Shown in pieces: positions 24,738 through 32,942 of a stretch of 64,000 bases of DNA; within the stretch, counting starts at the first letter, position 1; each line of letters begins with the position of its first letter. Made by a program: the position numbers and the translations under genes. Under the pieces are notes generated by a model that was not told where the DNA came from, did not search any database, and saw only the letters and a program-made list of their open reading frames with translations. The stretch lies in assembly GCF_027532945.1 (NCBI RefSeq), contig NZ_JAPZTZ010000014.1, forward strand, positions 124,001-188,000, given 5' to 3'. The DNA comes from Phreatobacter sp. Lineage in GTDB: Bacteria; Pseudomonadota; Alphaproteobacteria; Rhizobiales; Phreatobacteraceae.

Positions 24738-24777
24738 ATCTTAGGGTGACAACGAAGAGTGTCAATTATTTTTTACA
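24738..24777 (-). promoter_or_regulatory. bchC promoter with overlapping PpsR sites
   Basis: On the minus strand TTGACA (24765-24760) and TAAGAT (24743-24738) are spaced 16 bp. A consensus PpsR site TGT-N12-ACA covers 24760-24777. Half-sites TGACA (24747), TGTCA (24760) and TTACA (24773) run at exact 13-bp intervals and cover the -35 element and spacer, the layout expected for repression. The last half-site lies in the end of crtF. Confidence 0.8.
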
Positions 24778-25915
24778 CTGCCGTGCGTCGCGTCGCCGTG
24801 ACGATGCCGGCGAAGAGTGGCCGGCGGGTTGCAATCCGGCGCGGCGCCTCGAAACCGGCTGCAGTCAGCATGGCCATGAGCGTGTCGGGGCTGCGGGCGC
24901 GGCCCTGACCCATGGCAAGCAGGTAGAAGCCGAAATAGGCGTCAGCCATCGGTGCAACCGCGGCTGATTCCGCCATGGGCTCGGCGATGACGACGCTGCC
25001 CCCGGGTGCGAGGGCCTCATGGACGCGGGCGAGGAGCCCGCGCACCACCGCATCGTCATGGTCGTGGACGACGCGCACCAGCGTGACGAGATCCATGCCG
25101 GTGGGCAGCGGATCGTCGGGGAATCGCCCGCCATGGATCACCGTCGATTCGGGCAGGGCCGGGTTCCGCGCCGCATGGGCGGTGACCGCCGGCAGGTCGA
25201 AAAGGTGGAGCTCGGCGGAAGGCGCGCGCCGATGCAGGGCGGCGAGGAAGGTGCCGTTGCCGCCACCAACATCGAGCACCACGCGGTGGCGGCTGACGGG
25301 ATAGGCGTCGAGAATGTCGTCGGCCACCAGCGCCTGCGAGCGCGCCATGAGGGCGGTGTAATCGGCTGCGGCGCCCGACGCCTCGGCCGAACCGCCTTCG
25401 CCATAGGCCCAGAAACGCCGGAGATGCGATGGCGGCGCCTCGCCGCGCAGCAGCGCGATCGGGTCGGCGAGGTCGGCGTAGAGCATGGCATGGTGCTCGA
25501 CCATGGCCAGCGCCCCGGGATTGCCGGTGAGAGCTGCGCCCTTGAGGCCGAGGCCGACCTCGTCGCCGCGCCATTCCAATAGGCCGAGCGCGATGGCGGC
25601 GCGCACCAGCCGGTCCGCCGCATCGATGCTCAGGCGGGTGCGCGCGGCAATGTCGGAGAGCGGCATCGGCCCGCGCGCCAGCATCGCGAAGAGATCGAGC
25701 CTGACGCAGGCGAAGAGCACCTGCGAATAGACGAAGCCGGCGCAGAGATCGAAGAGGTCGCTGGCATGGCGATGCGCCGTGCCGCGGGTCAGCGGGAACG
25801 AGGCCGAGAAGCGCTGGAACGCCGGATCGGCGACGAGCCGGTCACGGCGCAGCTTCAGCCAGGCGGCGAGCCGCTCGAAAGGGCCCGCGCGCCGGTCCGG
25901 CATGGTGGCGGTCAT
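24773..25915 (-). CDS. crtF: Carotenoid O-methyltransferase CrtF
   Basis: CrtF (380 residues) methylates the C-1 hydroxyl of carotenoids such as demethylspheroidene and rhodopin derivatives in spirilloxanthin synthesis. The N-terminal dimerisation half has a winged-helix pattern (LSDIAARTRLSIDAADRLVR); the methyltransferase half has VVLDVGGGNGTFLAAL for S-adenosylmethionine and TLVRVVHDHDDAVVRGLL. The start overlaps the crtE stop by four bases (ATGA). Its last codons overlap the bchC regulatory site. Confidence 0.94.
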   Translation of the reverse strand: MTATMPDRRAGPFERLAAWLKLRRDRLVADPAFQRFSASFPLTRGTAHRHASDLFDLCAGFVYSQVLFACVRLDLFAMLARGPMPLSDIAARTRLSIDAADRLVRAAIALGLLEWRGDEVGLGLKGAALTGNPGALAMVEHHAMLYADLADPIALLRGEAPPSHLRRFWAYGEGGSAEASGAAADYTALMARSQALVADDILDAYPVSRHRVVLDVGGGNGTFLAALHRRAPSAELHLFDLPAVTAHAARNPALPESTVIHGGRFPDDPLPTGMDLVTLVRVVHDHDDAVVRGLLARVHEALAPGGSVVIAEPMAESAAVAPMADAYFGFYLLAMGQGRARSPDTLMAMLTAAGFEAPRRIATRRPLFAGIVTATRRTAV

Positions 25916-26781
25916 GCCGCGGTGCGGACGAGCCCCGCCGGCAGGAAGCGCTTGGTCTCAAGCAGGATGGCGGCGCGCAACTGCGCCTGGCCGGGGCAGA
26001 CCGGCACGGCGGCGATCGCCTCGACCACGGTACGGTCGAGCAAAGCCAGCGCCTCGTCGAGCCCCATCTGGTGCGCGACGTTCGGCCGGCCGAGCAAGCT
26101 GTCGCGATTGCTGGTCTTGCCGGTCTGGTCGGAGGTCGCGGCGATATCGCTGATGTCGTCGGCAACCTGATAGGCCTCGCCGAGACGCTCGCCGAGATCA
26201 CGCCAGGCGAGCGGATCGGCGCCCGCGGCCAGCGCACCGGCAGCGGTGGCCCCGGCGAAGAGCGAGGCGGTCTTGGCGCGGTGATAGGCGGACACCGACA
26301 CGGTCGGCTCGCTCTCCCAGGCCTGGCCGGCACAGATGCCGGCGGGCGCGCCGACGGCCTGGCCGACGAGGCGGACGAGGCCGCCGAGCTTGCGCGCGTC
26401 ACCGGGGACGCCGCGGGCGATGGTCTCGAAAGCGAGGACGATCAGCGCGTCGCCGGCCAGGACGGCGACCGGCTGGCCGAAGGCACGATGCACCGAGGGC
26501 TTGCCGCGCCGCTCGTCGGCATCGTCGAAGCATGGCAGGTCGTCATGGACCAGCGAGGCGCAGTGCAGGAACTCGATGGCCGCCGCCGCGGCATCTGCCG
26601 CTTCCGGGTCGGACCCGCCGCAGGCCTCCGACACGGCCATCACCAGCCGTGGCCTGATCCTGTGGCCCGCGGGAAATACCGCGTAGCGCAGCGCCGCCGC
26701 CAGCCCGGGGGGACAATCAGCGCCCTCCGCTTTCGTAAGAGCGACGTCCAGGGCCTTTTCGATCCGGATGCCGAGATCCAT
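25912..26781 (-). CDS. crtE: Geranylgeranyl diphosphate synthase CrtE
   Basis: CrtE (289 residues) condenses isoprenoid units to geranylgeranyl diphosphate for carotenoids and the bacteriochlorophyll tail. The first aspartate-rich motif DDLPCFDDADERRGKPSVH and the second, VADDISDI, are both present, with the FARM-flanking HCASLVHDD. It starts at ATG 26781, and the PpsR array begins 17 bp upstream. It leads the crtE-crtF unit and may read through into bchC. Confidence 0.96.
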   Translation of the reverse strand: MDLGIRIEKALDVALTKAEGADCPPGLAAALRYAVFPAGHRIRPRLVMAVSEACGGSDPEAADAAAAAIEFLHCASLVHDDLPCFDDADERRGKPSVHRAFGQPVAVLAGDALIVLAFETIARGVPGDARKLGGLVRLVGQAVGAPAGICAGQAWESEPTVSVSAYHRAKTASLFAGATAAGALAAGADPLAWRDLGERLGEAYQVADDISDIAATSDQTGKTSNRDSLLGRPNVAHQMGLDEALALLDRTVVEAIAAVPVCPGQAQLRAAILLETKRFLPAGLVRTAA

Positions 26782-26797
26782 GGCCTTCCCCCCTTAA

Positions 26798-26859
26798 TGT
26801 CAATTTCATTTGACACTTGGAACCGTCATGTAAACTGTATCTGACACTTTCCACTGTCA
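26798..26859. promoter_or_regulatory. Divergent crtE/crtD control region with a PpsR half-site array
   Basis: Two consensus PpsR sites, TGT-N12-ACA at 26798-26815 and 26829-26846, lie between divergent crtE and crtD. Further half-sites CGTCA (26824) and TGTCA (26855) extend each at the same 13-bp step, giving two abutting three-half-site arrays. TTGACA hexamers inside the array (26810-26815 plus; 26860-26855 minus) are candidate -35 elements; -10 matches are weak (TACAGT-type for crtE). Confidence 0.85.
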
Positions 26860-26878
26860 ATGGGAAAATGGTGAGCTC

Positions 26879-28393
26879 GTGCAGGACCGCGTGGTCATCG
26901 TTGGAGCAGGCATTGCGGGGCTCACCGCGGCGATGCTGCTGGCCCATCAGGGCTACGCGGTCACGCTGGTCGAGGCCGCGGACCATGCCGGCGGCAAGAT
27001 CCGCGGCGTCGAGACCGCTGCGGGCACGCTCGATTCCGGCCCCACCGTCTTCACCATGCGTCCCGTCTTCGAGGCGCTCTTCGCCAGCGTCGGCGAACGC
27101 CTCGCCGATCACCTCGCCCTCACCCCCCTCGACATACTCGCCCGCCACCACTGGCTGGACGGCTCGACGCTCGACCTCTTCGCCGATCCCGCGCGCTCGG
27201 CCGAGGCCATCGCCGCCTTCGCCGGGCCCGCCGAGGCCGAGGGCTTCCGCCGCTTCTGCACCGACGCGGCGCGCGTCTACCATTTGCTCGACGCGCCCTT
27301 CATGCAGGCCGAGCGCCCCTCCATGCTCGGGCTCACCGCCTCTCTCGGCCTTGGCGGCCTCGCCATCCGCCCCTTCGAGACGCTGTGGAGCGTGCTCGGC
27401 GGCTATTTCCGCGACGAGCGCCTGCGCCAGCTCTTCGGCCGCTACGCCACCTATTGCGGCTCGTCGCCGTTCGCCGCGCCGGCGACACTCATGCTCATCG
27501 CCCATGCCGAGCAGGAGGGTGTCTGGAGCCTTCCCGGCGGGATGCAGGACCTTGCCGGCGCGGTCACGGCGCTGGCGCTTGCCCGCGGCGCGACGCTGCG
27601 CCTCGGCTGCGCCGTCGCCGAGGTGCTGGTCGGCAACGGCCGCGCAGCGGGCGTACGCCTCGCCAGCGGCGAGGAGATCGCGGCGGAGGCGGTGATCCAT
27701 GCCGGCGACGCATCGGCGCTTGCGAAAGGCCTCCTCGGCGGCGATACGCGCCGCGCCGTTCCCCCGCCTGATCCGGCGCTGCGCTCGCTCTCTGCCGTCA
27801 CCTGGTGCCTCGCCGCCAGGGCCGAGGGGTTTCCCCTCGCCCATCACAGCGTCTTCTTCTCGGCCGACTATGCCGCCGAATTCGCCGCGCTCGGCGCCGG
27901 CCGCCTGCCGGACGATCCGACCATTTACGTCTGCGCGCCAGACCGCACCGGCGGCTCCGCCCGCGCCGATGGCGACGAACGCCTTTTCTGCCTCGTCAAC
28001 GCCCCGGCCCGCGGTGACGACGGCCGGCCTGATCCCGGGGAGATCGCCCGATGCGAGACACGTCTCATGCAGCGGCTGGCGGCAGCCGGCCTCAGCCTCA
28101 CGATCAGCGACAGGACGGTGACCACGCCGGGGGATTTCGCCCGGCGTTTCCCCGGAACCTCGGGAGCGCTTTATGGCTCGGCGACACACGGGGCCATGGC
28201 CTCGTTCCGCCGCCCGGGCTCGCGGTCGGCGATCCCGGGGCTCTATCTGGCGGGGGGCAGCGTCCATCCGGGAGCGGGCGTGCCGATGGCGGCGACCTCG
28301 GGCCGGCTCGCGGCATCGGCCGTGATGGCGGACCTGACTTCGCGCTCGACGTCCCGCCGGACGGCTATGCCTGGTGGTATGTCGACGCGCTGA
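26879..28393 (+). CDS. crtD: Carotenoid 3,4-desaturase CrtD
   Basis: The 504-residue flavoprotein desaturates the 3,4 bond of 1-hydroxy carotenoids in spirilloxanthin synthesis. The dinucleotide motif VVIVGAGIAGLTAAMLLAHQ opens the protein and the C-terminal signature GLYLAGGSVHPGAGVPMA closes it. It starts at GTG 26879 with GGTGAG just before. Its 3' end runs past the usual CrtD end (about residue 485) and overlaps crtC; the last 20 or so codons may be out-of-frame crtC sequence. CrtD rather than CrtI is assigned because a separate crtI is present and the neighbour is crtC. Confidence 0.93.
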   Translation: MQDRVVIVGAGIAGLTAAMLLAHQGYAVTLVEAADHAGGKIRGVETAAGTLDSGPTVFTMRPVFEALFASVGERLADHLALTPLDILARHHWLDGSTLDLFADPARSAEAIAAFAGPAEAEGFRRFCTDAARVYHLLDAPFMQAERPSMLGLTASLGLGGLAIRPFETLWSVLGGYFRDERLRQLFGRYATYCGSSPFAAPATLMLIAHAEQEGVWSLPGGMQDLAGAVTALALARGATLRLGCAVAEVLVGNGRAAGVRLASGEEIAAEAVIHAGDASALAKGLLGGDTRRAVPPPDPALRSLSAVTWCLAARAEGFPLAHHSVFFSADYAAEFAALGAGRLPDDPTIYVCAPDRTGGSARADGDERLFCLVNAPARGDDGRPDPGEIARCETRLMQRLAAAGLSLTISDRTVTTPGDFARRFPGTSGALYGSATHGAMASFRRPGSRSAIPGLYLAGGSVHPGAGVPMAATSGRLAASAVMADLTSRSTSRRTAMPGGMSTR

Positions 28394-29259
28394 GCGACGA
28401 TGGCCGCCATGGCCTGGTGGTCATCGTGTTCATCGGCTCCGTCTTCTCGCCCTATTATGCCTGGCGTCGCCGGAGCGGCCCGGCCGACCCCACCGCCTTC
28501 TGCGCCGTCAACGTCGCGCTCTACGGGACCGGCGGGCGATGGGCCATGACCGAACGCGGGGCGGGCCCGCGCGCCCGCGCGAGCGACCATCTCGCCATCG
28601 GCCCGAGCCAGGTCTCCTGGGACCGGGGGCGGCTCACCATCGCCATAGACGAGATCACCGTGCCGATCCCCCGGCGGCTGCGCGGCACCGTCACGGTGAC
28701 GCCGACTTCGGCGCCGAGCCGGCCCTTCCACCTCGATGCCGACGGCCATCATCGCTGGCGGCCCATCGCGCCGGCAGCACGGGTGGAGGCGCGGTTCTCG
28801 GCGCCTGACCTCTCCTGGTCCGGCCACGGCTATTGCGACACCAATGACGGCGACCGGCCGCTGGAGCGCGACTTCCTCACCTGGAACTGGTCGCGCGAGG
28901 TGCGGGCCGCGGGCGGCCGCATCCACTACGATGCGCGCCGCACCGATGGCGGCCGCACCACCCTCGCCCTCGGCCTCCAGCCGGACGGCAGGCTGGCGCC
29001 CGTCGAGGCGCCGGCGCCCGCGCGCCTGCCGCATACCGGCTGGCGGGTCGCCCGCGAGACACCGGCGGCGGAGGGGGTGAGACCCAGGGTCATCATGGGG
29101 ATGGAGGACGCGCCCTTCTATGCGCGCGCCGTCGTCGGGACCGACTGGGGCGACGGCCCTGCCGTCTTCGTCCACGAGGCCCTGTCGCTGCCACGCTTCG
29201 CCAATCCCGTGGTCCAGGCCATGCTGCCCTTTCGCATGCCGCGGCGGGCGGGGACCTAA
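28321..29259 (+). CDS. crtC: Acyclic carotenoid 1,2-hydratase CrtC (start codon unclear)
   Basis: CrtC adds water across the 1,2 double bond of carotenoids. Family blocks are plain: GYAWWYVDALSDDGRHGLVV, then FIGSVFSPYYAWRR, CAVNVALYG and WAMTERG, and later WSGHGYCDTNDGDRPLERDF. The frame is crtD minus one. No ATG, GTG or TTG exists between 28051 and the first conserved block near 28330. The only canonical start, ATG 28051, would add 90 residues encoded inside crtD in another frame. I mark the coding region from 28321; a sequencing indel, a non-canonical start or a frameshift from crtD are the options. Confidence 0.85.
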   Translation, partial: RDGGPDFALDVPPDGYAWWYVDALSDDGRHGLVVIVFIGSVFSPYYAWRRRSGPADPTAFCAVNVALYGTGGRWAMTERGAGPRARASDHLAIGPSQVSWDRGRLTIAIDEITVPIPRRLRGTVTVTPTSAPSRPFHLDADGHHRWRPIAPAARVEARFSAPDLSWSGHGYCDTNDGDRPLERDFLTWNWSREVRAAGGRIHYDARRTDGGRTTLALGLQPDGRLAPVEAPAPARLPHTGWRVARETPAAEGVRPRVIMGMEDAPFYARAVVGTDWGDGPAVFVHEALSLPRFANPVVQAMLPFRMPRRAGT

Positions 29260-29414
29260 GGCTTGGGCGCATCGCCGCGCGCGGCAGCCTCGCGCGCCTT
29301 GCGCTCGCGCTCCTCCTTCAGCTTCTTCAGCGACCGGAGCTGATGCGCCGCGAAGCCGAGCACGAGGACAGCGGTCAGCACGAACTCCGCGGCAAAGAGC
29401 CAGTCGCTGCTCAT
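29256..29414 (-). CDS. 52-residue single-helix protein downstream of crtB
   Basis: From ATG 29414, 10 bp after the crtB stop, a 52-codon ORF encodes a membrane helix (WLFAAEFVLTAVLVLGFAAH) and then a highly charged helix (LRSLKKLKEERERKAREAAA). Its TAG stop overlaps the crtC TAA on the other strand by 3-4 bases, so the two convergent transcripts meet without a terminator. GGGG 9 bases before ATG is a possible ribosome binding site. It is placed as the last gene of the long ppaA-to-crtB run. Composition, tight spacing and overlap make it a likely real gene; the function is unknown. Confidence 0.7.
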   Translation of the reverse strand: MSSDWLFAAEFVLTAVLVLGFAAHQLRSLKKLKEERERKAREAAARGDAPKP

Positions 29415-29424
29415 GGCGCGCCCC

Positions 29425-30504
29425 TCAGGCGGTGGCGGTCAGACGCGAGGCGCGCGTCCGCCCACGCCGGGGCCGCACGACACGGCCGGTGCGCGACGAG
29501 CCGGGTTCGCGCGCGAGGCGCTCGAAGATGCCGACGAGCCGGTCGAGCCCCTGGTCGGCCATCACCGCGTCGCCGCCCTCCGGCCGCACCGCGTCGATGA
29601 GAAACTGAACCTCGGCCAGCGCCCGCTGACGGGTTGGCCCGCTGGCGAAACCGGCATCGAGCAGCGCCCGTCCGACCAGCGCCAGCTTGCGCCGCTGCGG
29701 CACGACGGTGCGGCGGGTGATGCTGTCCTGGCCGCGCGCGGCGAGCAGCACACCGATTTCCTGATAGATGAGCCGCGCCGCATGGATGGCCGGGCGGCAA
29801 CCCGCCGGCAGCGCGCCGATGCCGCTCTGCGAGCGGCCATAAAGCCGGTCCGCCTCGGCGATGAGCCGCCTGATGACGCTGGCGAGGCGGGAGTCGAAGA
29901 CGGGCGCGGCGAGGAAGGATTGCGGCGAGAGGCCTGCCTCTTCCATCCATTCGAGCGGCAGGTACAGCCGCCCGGCACGGGCGTCCTCGCCGACGTCGCG
30001 GGCGATGTTGGTGAGCTGCATGGCGACGCCGAGATCACAGGCGCGCGCCAGGACACGGGGATCACGGCGCCCCATCAGCAGCGTCATCAGCGTGCCGACC
30101 GTTCCGGCGACACGGGCGCAATAGGAGATGAGGTCGGAGAGGGTCTCGTAGGTGCGACCGCCCACGTCCCAGGCGAGGCCTTCGATGAGCGCGTCGAAGA
30201 CGCTGCGCGGCAAGTCGTGCGCGCGCACCACGACGGCGAGGGCCCGGTCCACCGGATCATCCGCCGGCACGCCGGCGAAGATCCCGTCCAGCCGGGCGTG
30301 AAGGCGGGTGATGGCGGTGGCGGCATCGGGCGACAGGTCGACCGCATCATCGGCCACCCGGCAGAAGGCATAGAGGACGGTGGCAGGCTCCCGCACCGAG
30401 GAGGGGAGCAGCAGCGAGGCCGCGAAGAACGAGCGCGAACCGGCCTGCAGCAGGCTGCGGCAGGCCGCGACATCGGCGGGATCAGGTCGTGACGGTGCTG
30501 CCAT
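29425..30504 (-). CDS. crtB: Phytoene synthase CrtB
   Basis: CrtB (359 residues) joins two geranylgeranyl diphosphates head to head to phytoene. Aspartate-rich motifs are RVADDAVDLSPD (near residue 48) and LTNIARDVGEDARAGRLYLP (near 180). The start ATG 30504 lies 23 bases before the crtI stop, an overlap that implies coupling. The C-terminal 40 residues are rich in Arg and extend past the core. crtI-crtB order is standard. Confidence 0.96.
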   Translation of the reverse strand: MAAPSRPDPADVAACRSLLQAGSRSFFAASLLLPSSVREPATVLYAFCRVADDAVDLSPDAATAITRLHARLDGIFAGVPADDPVDRALAVVVRAHDLPRSVFDALIEGLAWDVGGRTYETLSDLISYCARVAGTVGTLMTLLMGRRDPRVLARACDLGVAMQLTNIARDVGEDARAGRLYLPLEWMEEAGLSPQSFLAAPVFDSRLASVIRRLIAEADRLYGRSQSGIGALPAGCRPAIHAARLIYQEIGVLLAARGQDSITRRTVVPQRRKLALVGRALLDAGFASGPTRQRALAEVQFLIDAVRPEGGDAVMADQGLDRLVGIFERLAREPGSSRTGRVVRPRRGRTRASRLTATA

Positions 30505-32008
30505 GGGGAACCACCTGATCGAGGATACGCGCCGAGGAGAGCACGCCAGGCAGGCCGGCGCCCGGATGGGTGCCCGCCCCCACGAGATAGAGGTTGGCAA
30601 TATCCTCGGAGCGGTTGTGCGGCCGGAACCAGGCGCTCTGCAGCAGCACAGGCTCGAGGCTGAAGGCGGCACCGAAGGGGGCGAGGAGCTCGTCGCGGAA
30701 ATGGCCGGGATGCATGACGCGCGAGGTGACGATCTGGTCGCGGAAGCCGGGCATGACCGTGCGGTCGAGTTCGGCGGCGATCCGCTCGCGATAGGTCTCG
30801 GCAAGACGATCCCAATCCTGCCCGCCGGCAAGGTTCGGCACCGGCGACAGCACGTAGAAGGCGTCATGGCCCGGCGGCGCGAGGCTCGGATCCGTCGCGG
30901 TCGGACGGTGCAGGTACAGGCTGAAATCCGCGGCGAGCGTCTTGCGGCGGAAGATGTCGTCGAGCAGGCCCTGGTAGCGGGGGCCGAGCAGGATCGTGTG
31001 ATGCGGCACGTCGGCCCGCCGGCCCTTGGTGCCGAAATACCAGACGAAGAGGCTCATCGATTGCGAGGCGCGCTTGAGCTTCGCCGGACGCCAGCGCTTC
31101 GTCGCCCCCTCCGGCACGAGCTTGCCATAGGTGTGGGTCACGTCGGCATTGGAGACGACGAGCTCGGCGCGGATGGTCTCGCCGTCCGCGAGCACGACGC
31201 CCCGCGCCGCGCCCTCCTCGACGATGATGCGGGCGACATCGGCCCCGAGCCGCACCGTGCCCGCCTGGCCGCGAATGAGATCGACCATGCCGGAGACCAG
31301 AGCGCCCGTGCCGCCGCGGGCGAAATGCACGCCCCAGCGCCGCTCCAGCGCGGCGATGAGCCCGTAGATGGCGCTGGCCGAGAAGGGATTGCCACCGACG
31401 AAGAGCGGATGGAACGACAGGGCGATGCGCAGCCGCTCGTCCTTCACATATTTGCTGACGAGGTGGTGCACCGAGCGATGGCCGGACAGCCTCAGGAGAT
31501 CGGGCGCGACGCGCACCATGTCCATGAAGGAGCCGAAGGGGACGTGCCCCAGCTCCTCGAAGCCGATGCGGCAGATCTCCTCGCTCTGCGCCATGAAGCG
31601 GTCGTAGCCCGCGACATCGGAGGGCGAGAGCCGGCCGACCGCGGCGCGCATCCGCTCCGGATCGCCGGTGCAGTCGAGCGTCGAGCCGTCATGGAAGCGC
31701 AGGCGGTAGAAGGGATCGAGGGCAACGAGGTCGATATGGTCGGCGAGGCGTTTGCCGCAGAGCGTCCAGAGGTCCTCGAAGAGAAAGGGGGCCGTGACGA
31801 TGGTCGGACCGGCATCGAAGGTGAAGCCATCCTGGCGGAAGACCCGCGCGCGACCGCCGGGCTGGTCATGCCGCTCCAGCACGGTGACGCGGTAGCCGCG
31901 TGCGCCGAGACGGATGGCGGCGGCGAGCCCACCGAAGCCCGAGCCGATGACCACGGCATGGGGGCGCCGGTCATCGACGGGCACGGGATGGCGCAGCGGC
32001 GCAGTCAT
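30482..32008 (-). CDS. crtI: Phytoene desaturase CrtI
   Basis: CrtI (508 residues) desaturates phytoene to neurosporene or lycopene. The FAD-binding start AVVIGSGFGGLAAAIRLGAR follows a short leader, and the carotenoid-oxidase C-terminal motif NLYLVGAGTHPGAGLPGVLS is intact. ATG 32008 is chosen over longer in-frame starts inside bchO. Whether it makes three or four desaturations (neurosporene or lycopene) cannot be read from sequence. It lies 13 bp after bchO. Confidence 0.96.
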   Translation of the reverse strand: MTAPLRHPVPVDDRRPHAVVIGSGFGGLAAAIRLGARGYRVTVLERHDQPGGRARVFRQDGFTFDAGPTIVTAPFLFEDLWTLCGKRLADHIDLVALDPFYRLRFHDGSTLDCTGDPERMRAAVGRLSPSDVAGYDRFMAQSEEICRIGFEELGHVPFGSFMDMVRVAPDLLRLSGHRSVHHLVSKYVKDERLRIALSFHPLFVGGNPFSASAIYGLIAALERRWGVHFARGGTGALVSGMVDLIRGQAGTVRLGADVARIIVEEGAARGVVLADGETIRAELVVSNADVTHTYGKLVPEGATKRWRPAKLKRASQSMSLFVWYFGTKGRRADVPHHTILLGPRYQGLLDDIFRRKTLAADFSLYLHRPTATDPSLAPPGHDAFYVLSPVPNLAGGQDWDRLAETYRERIAAELDRTVMPGFRDQIVTSRVMHPGHFRDELLAPFGAAFSLEPVLLQSAWFRPHNRSEDIANLYLVGAGTHPGAGLPGVLSSARILDQVVPHGSTVTT

Positions 32009-32021
32009 GGGCCCCTCCCCC

Positions 32022-32942
32022 TCATGGTGCACCGGCTGCCAGCGGCACGGTCGCCTGCGGGCCGACCTCGGTGATGCGGTCGAACCAGTCGAGAATCGCG
32101 GCAACGACGCGCTCGGGGGCCTCCTCATGGGCGAGGTGGCCAAGGCTGCGCAGCCGCGCCACCTCCGCATGGGGCAGCCGATGCGCGACGACATCGGCCT
32201 GCCGGGCGGGCACCATGCCGTCCTGCGTGCCGGCGACCAGCAGGACCGGTGTCGTCACCTTCGGAAAGCTCCGCTCCAGGGCCGACAGGTCCCAGTTCGC
32301 CATCATGCCGAGCGCCGCGCCGACATGGGGCGGCGAGGCGGCAAGGCGGGCATAGATCGCCCGGTCCTCCGGCGGAATGCGCGATCCCGTCTGCTTCAGG
32401 AGGTCGTCGAGGACGGCCGGGTCGCGGGCGCGCCAGGCGAAGACCTGCGGCACGATCGGCAGCAGTGCCAGCATCCGCGCGATCGGCGGGAAGAAGCGGC
32501 TGGCAAAGCCCTCCAGCGGCCGTAGCGCGCCGTTGAGGCTGACGATGCCCCGCGGGGCGGCGAGGCCCTTCAGCGCCATCTGCAGGGCGATGGCGGCCCC
32601 CGCGGAATGGCCGATGATGAGGTCGGGCATGCGCCCGAGCTTGGCCATGAGCGCCGCGATGCTCTCTGCCATCGCGTCGAGCGACAGGCTGGAGGCGAAG
32701 GGGGCGCGGGTGAAGCCATGGCCCGGCAGGTCCGGCGCGACCACGGTGAAGCGGCCGGCGAGCAGCGGCGCAAACCGCCGCCATGAATGGGTGGAGGCGC
32801 CGGTGCCGTGCAGCAGCAGGGCGACGGGGCCCTCGCCGGAAACCTGGACGTGGAAGGTGTGGCCGGCCGCCTCGACGAAGCGGCTGTGCTCGTGGCCCGG
32901 CCAGGTCGGTCCCTCGCGCTTCCAGTCGAGCCGCTGGGTCAT
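32022..32942 (-). CDS. bchO: BchO, alpha/beta-hydrolase-fold magnesium chelatase accessory protein
   Basis: The 306-residue product has the alpha/beta-hydrolase fold: LLLHGTGASTHSWRRFAPLL (oxyanion region), VVAPDLPGHGF, and the nucleophile elbow GHSAGAAIAL. An Asp (VLLVAGTQDGMV) and a His (SLGHLAHEE) complete a possible triad. It always travels with bchID and is proposed to aid the Mg-chelation step, but its reaction is not proven. The ATG overlaps the bchD stop (ATGA). Confidence 0.93.
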   Translation of the reverse strand: MTQRLDWKREGPTWPGHEHSRFVEAAGHTFHVQVSGEGPVALLLHGTGASTHSWRRFAPLLAGRFTVVAPDLPGHGFTRAPFASSLSLDAMAESIAALMAKLGRMPDLIIGHSAGAAIALQMALKGLAAPRGIVSLNGALRPLEGFASRFFPPIARMLALLPIVPQVFAWRARDPAVLDDLLKQTGSRIPPEDRAIYARLAASPPHVGAALGMMANWDLSALERSFPKVTTPVLLVAGTQDGMVPARQADVVAHRLPHAEVARLRSLGHLAHEEAPERVVAAILDWFDRITEVGPQATVPLAAGAP

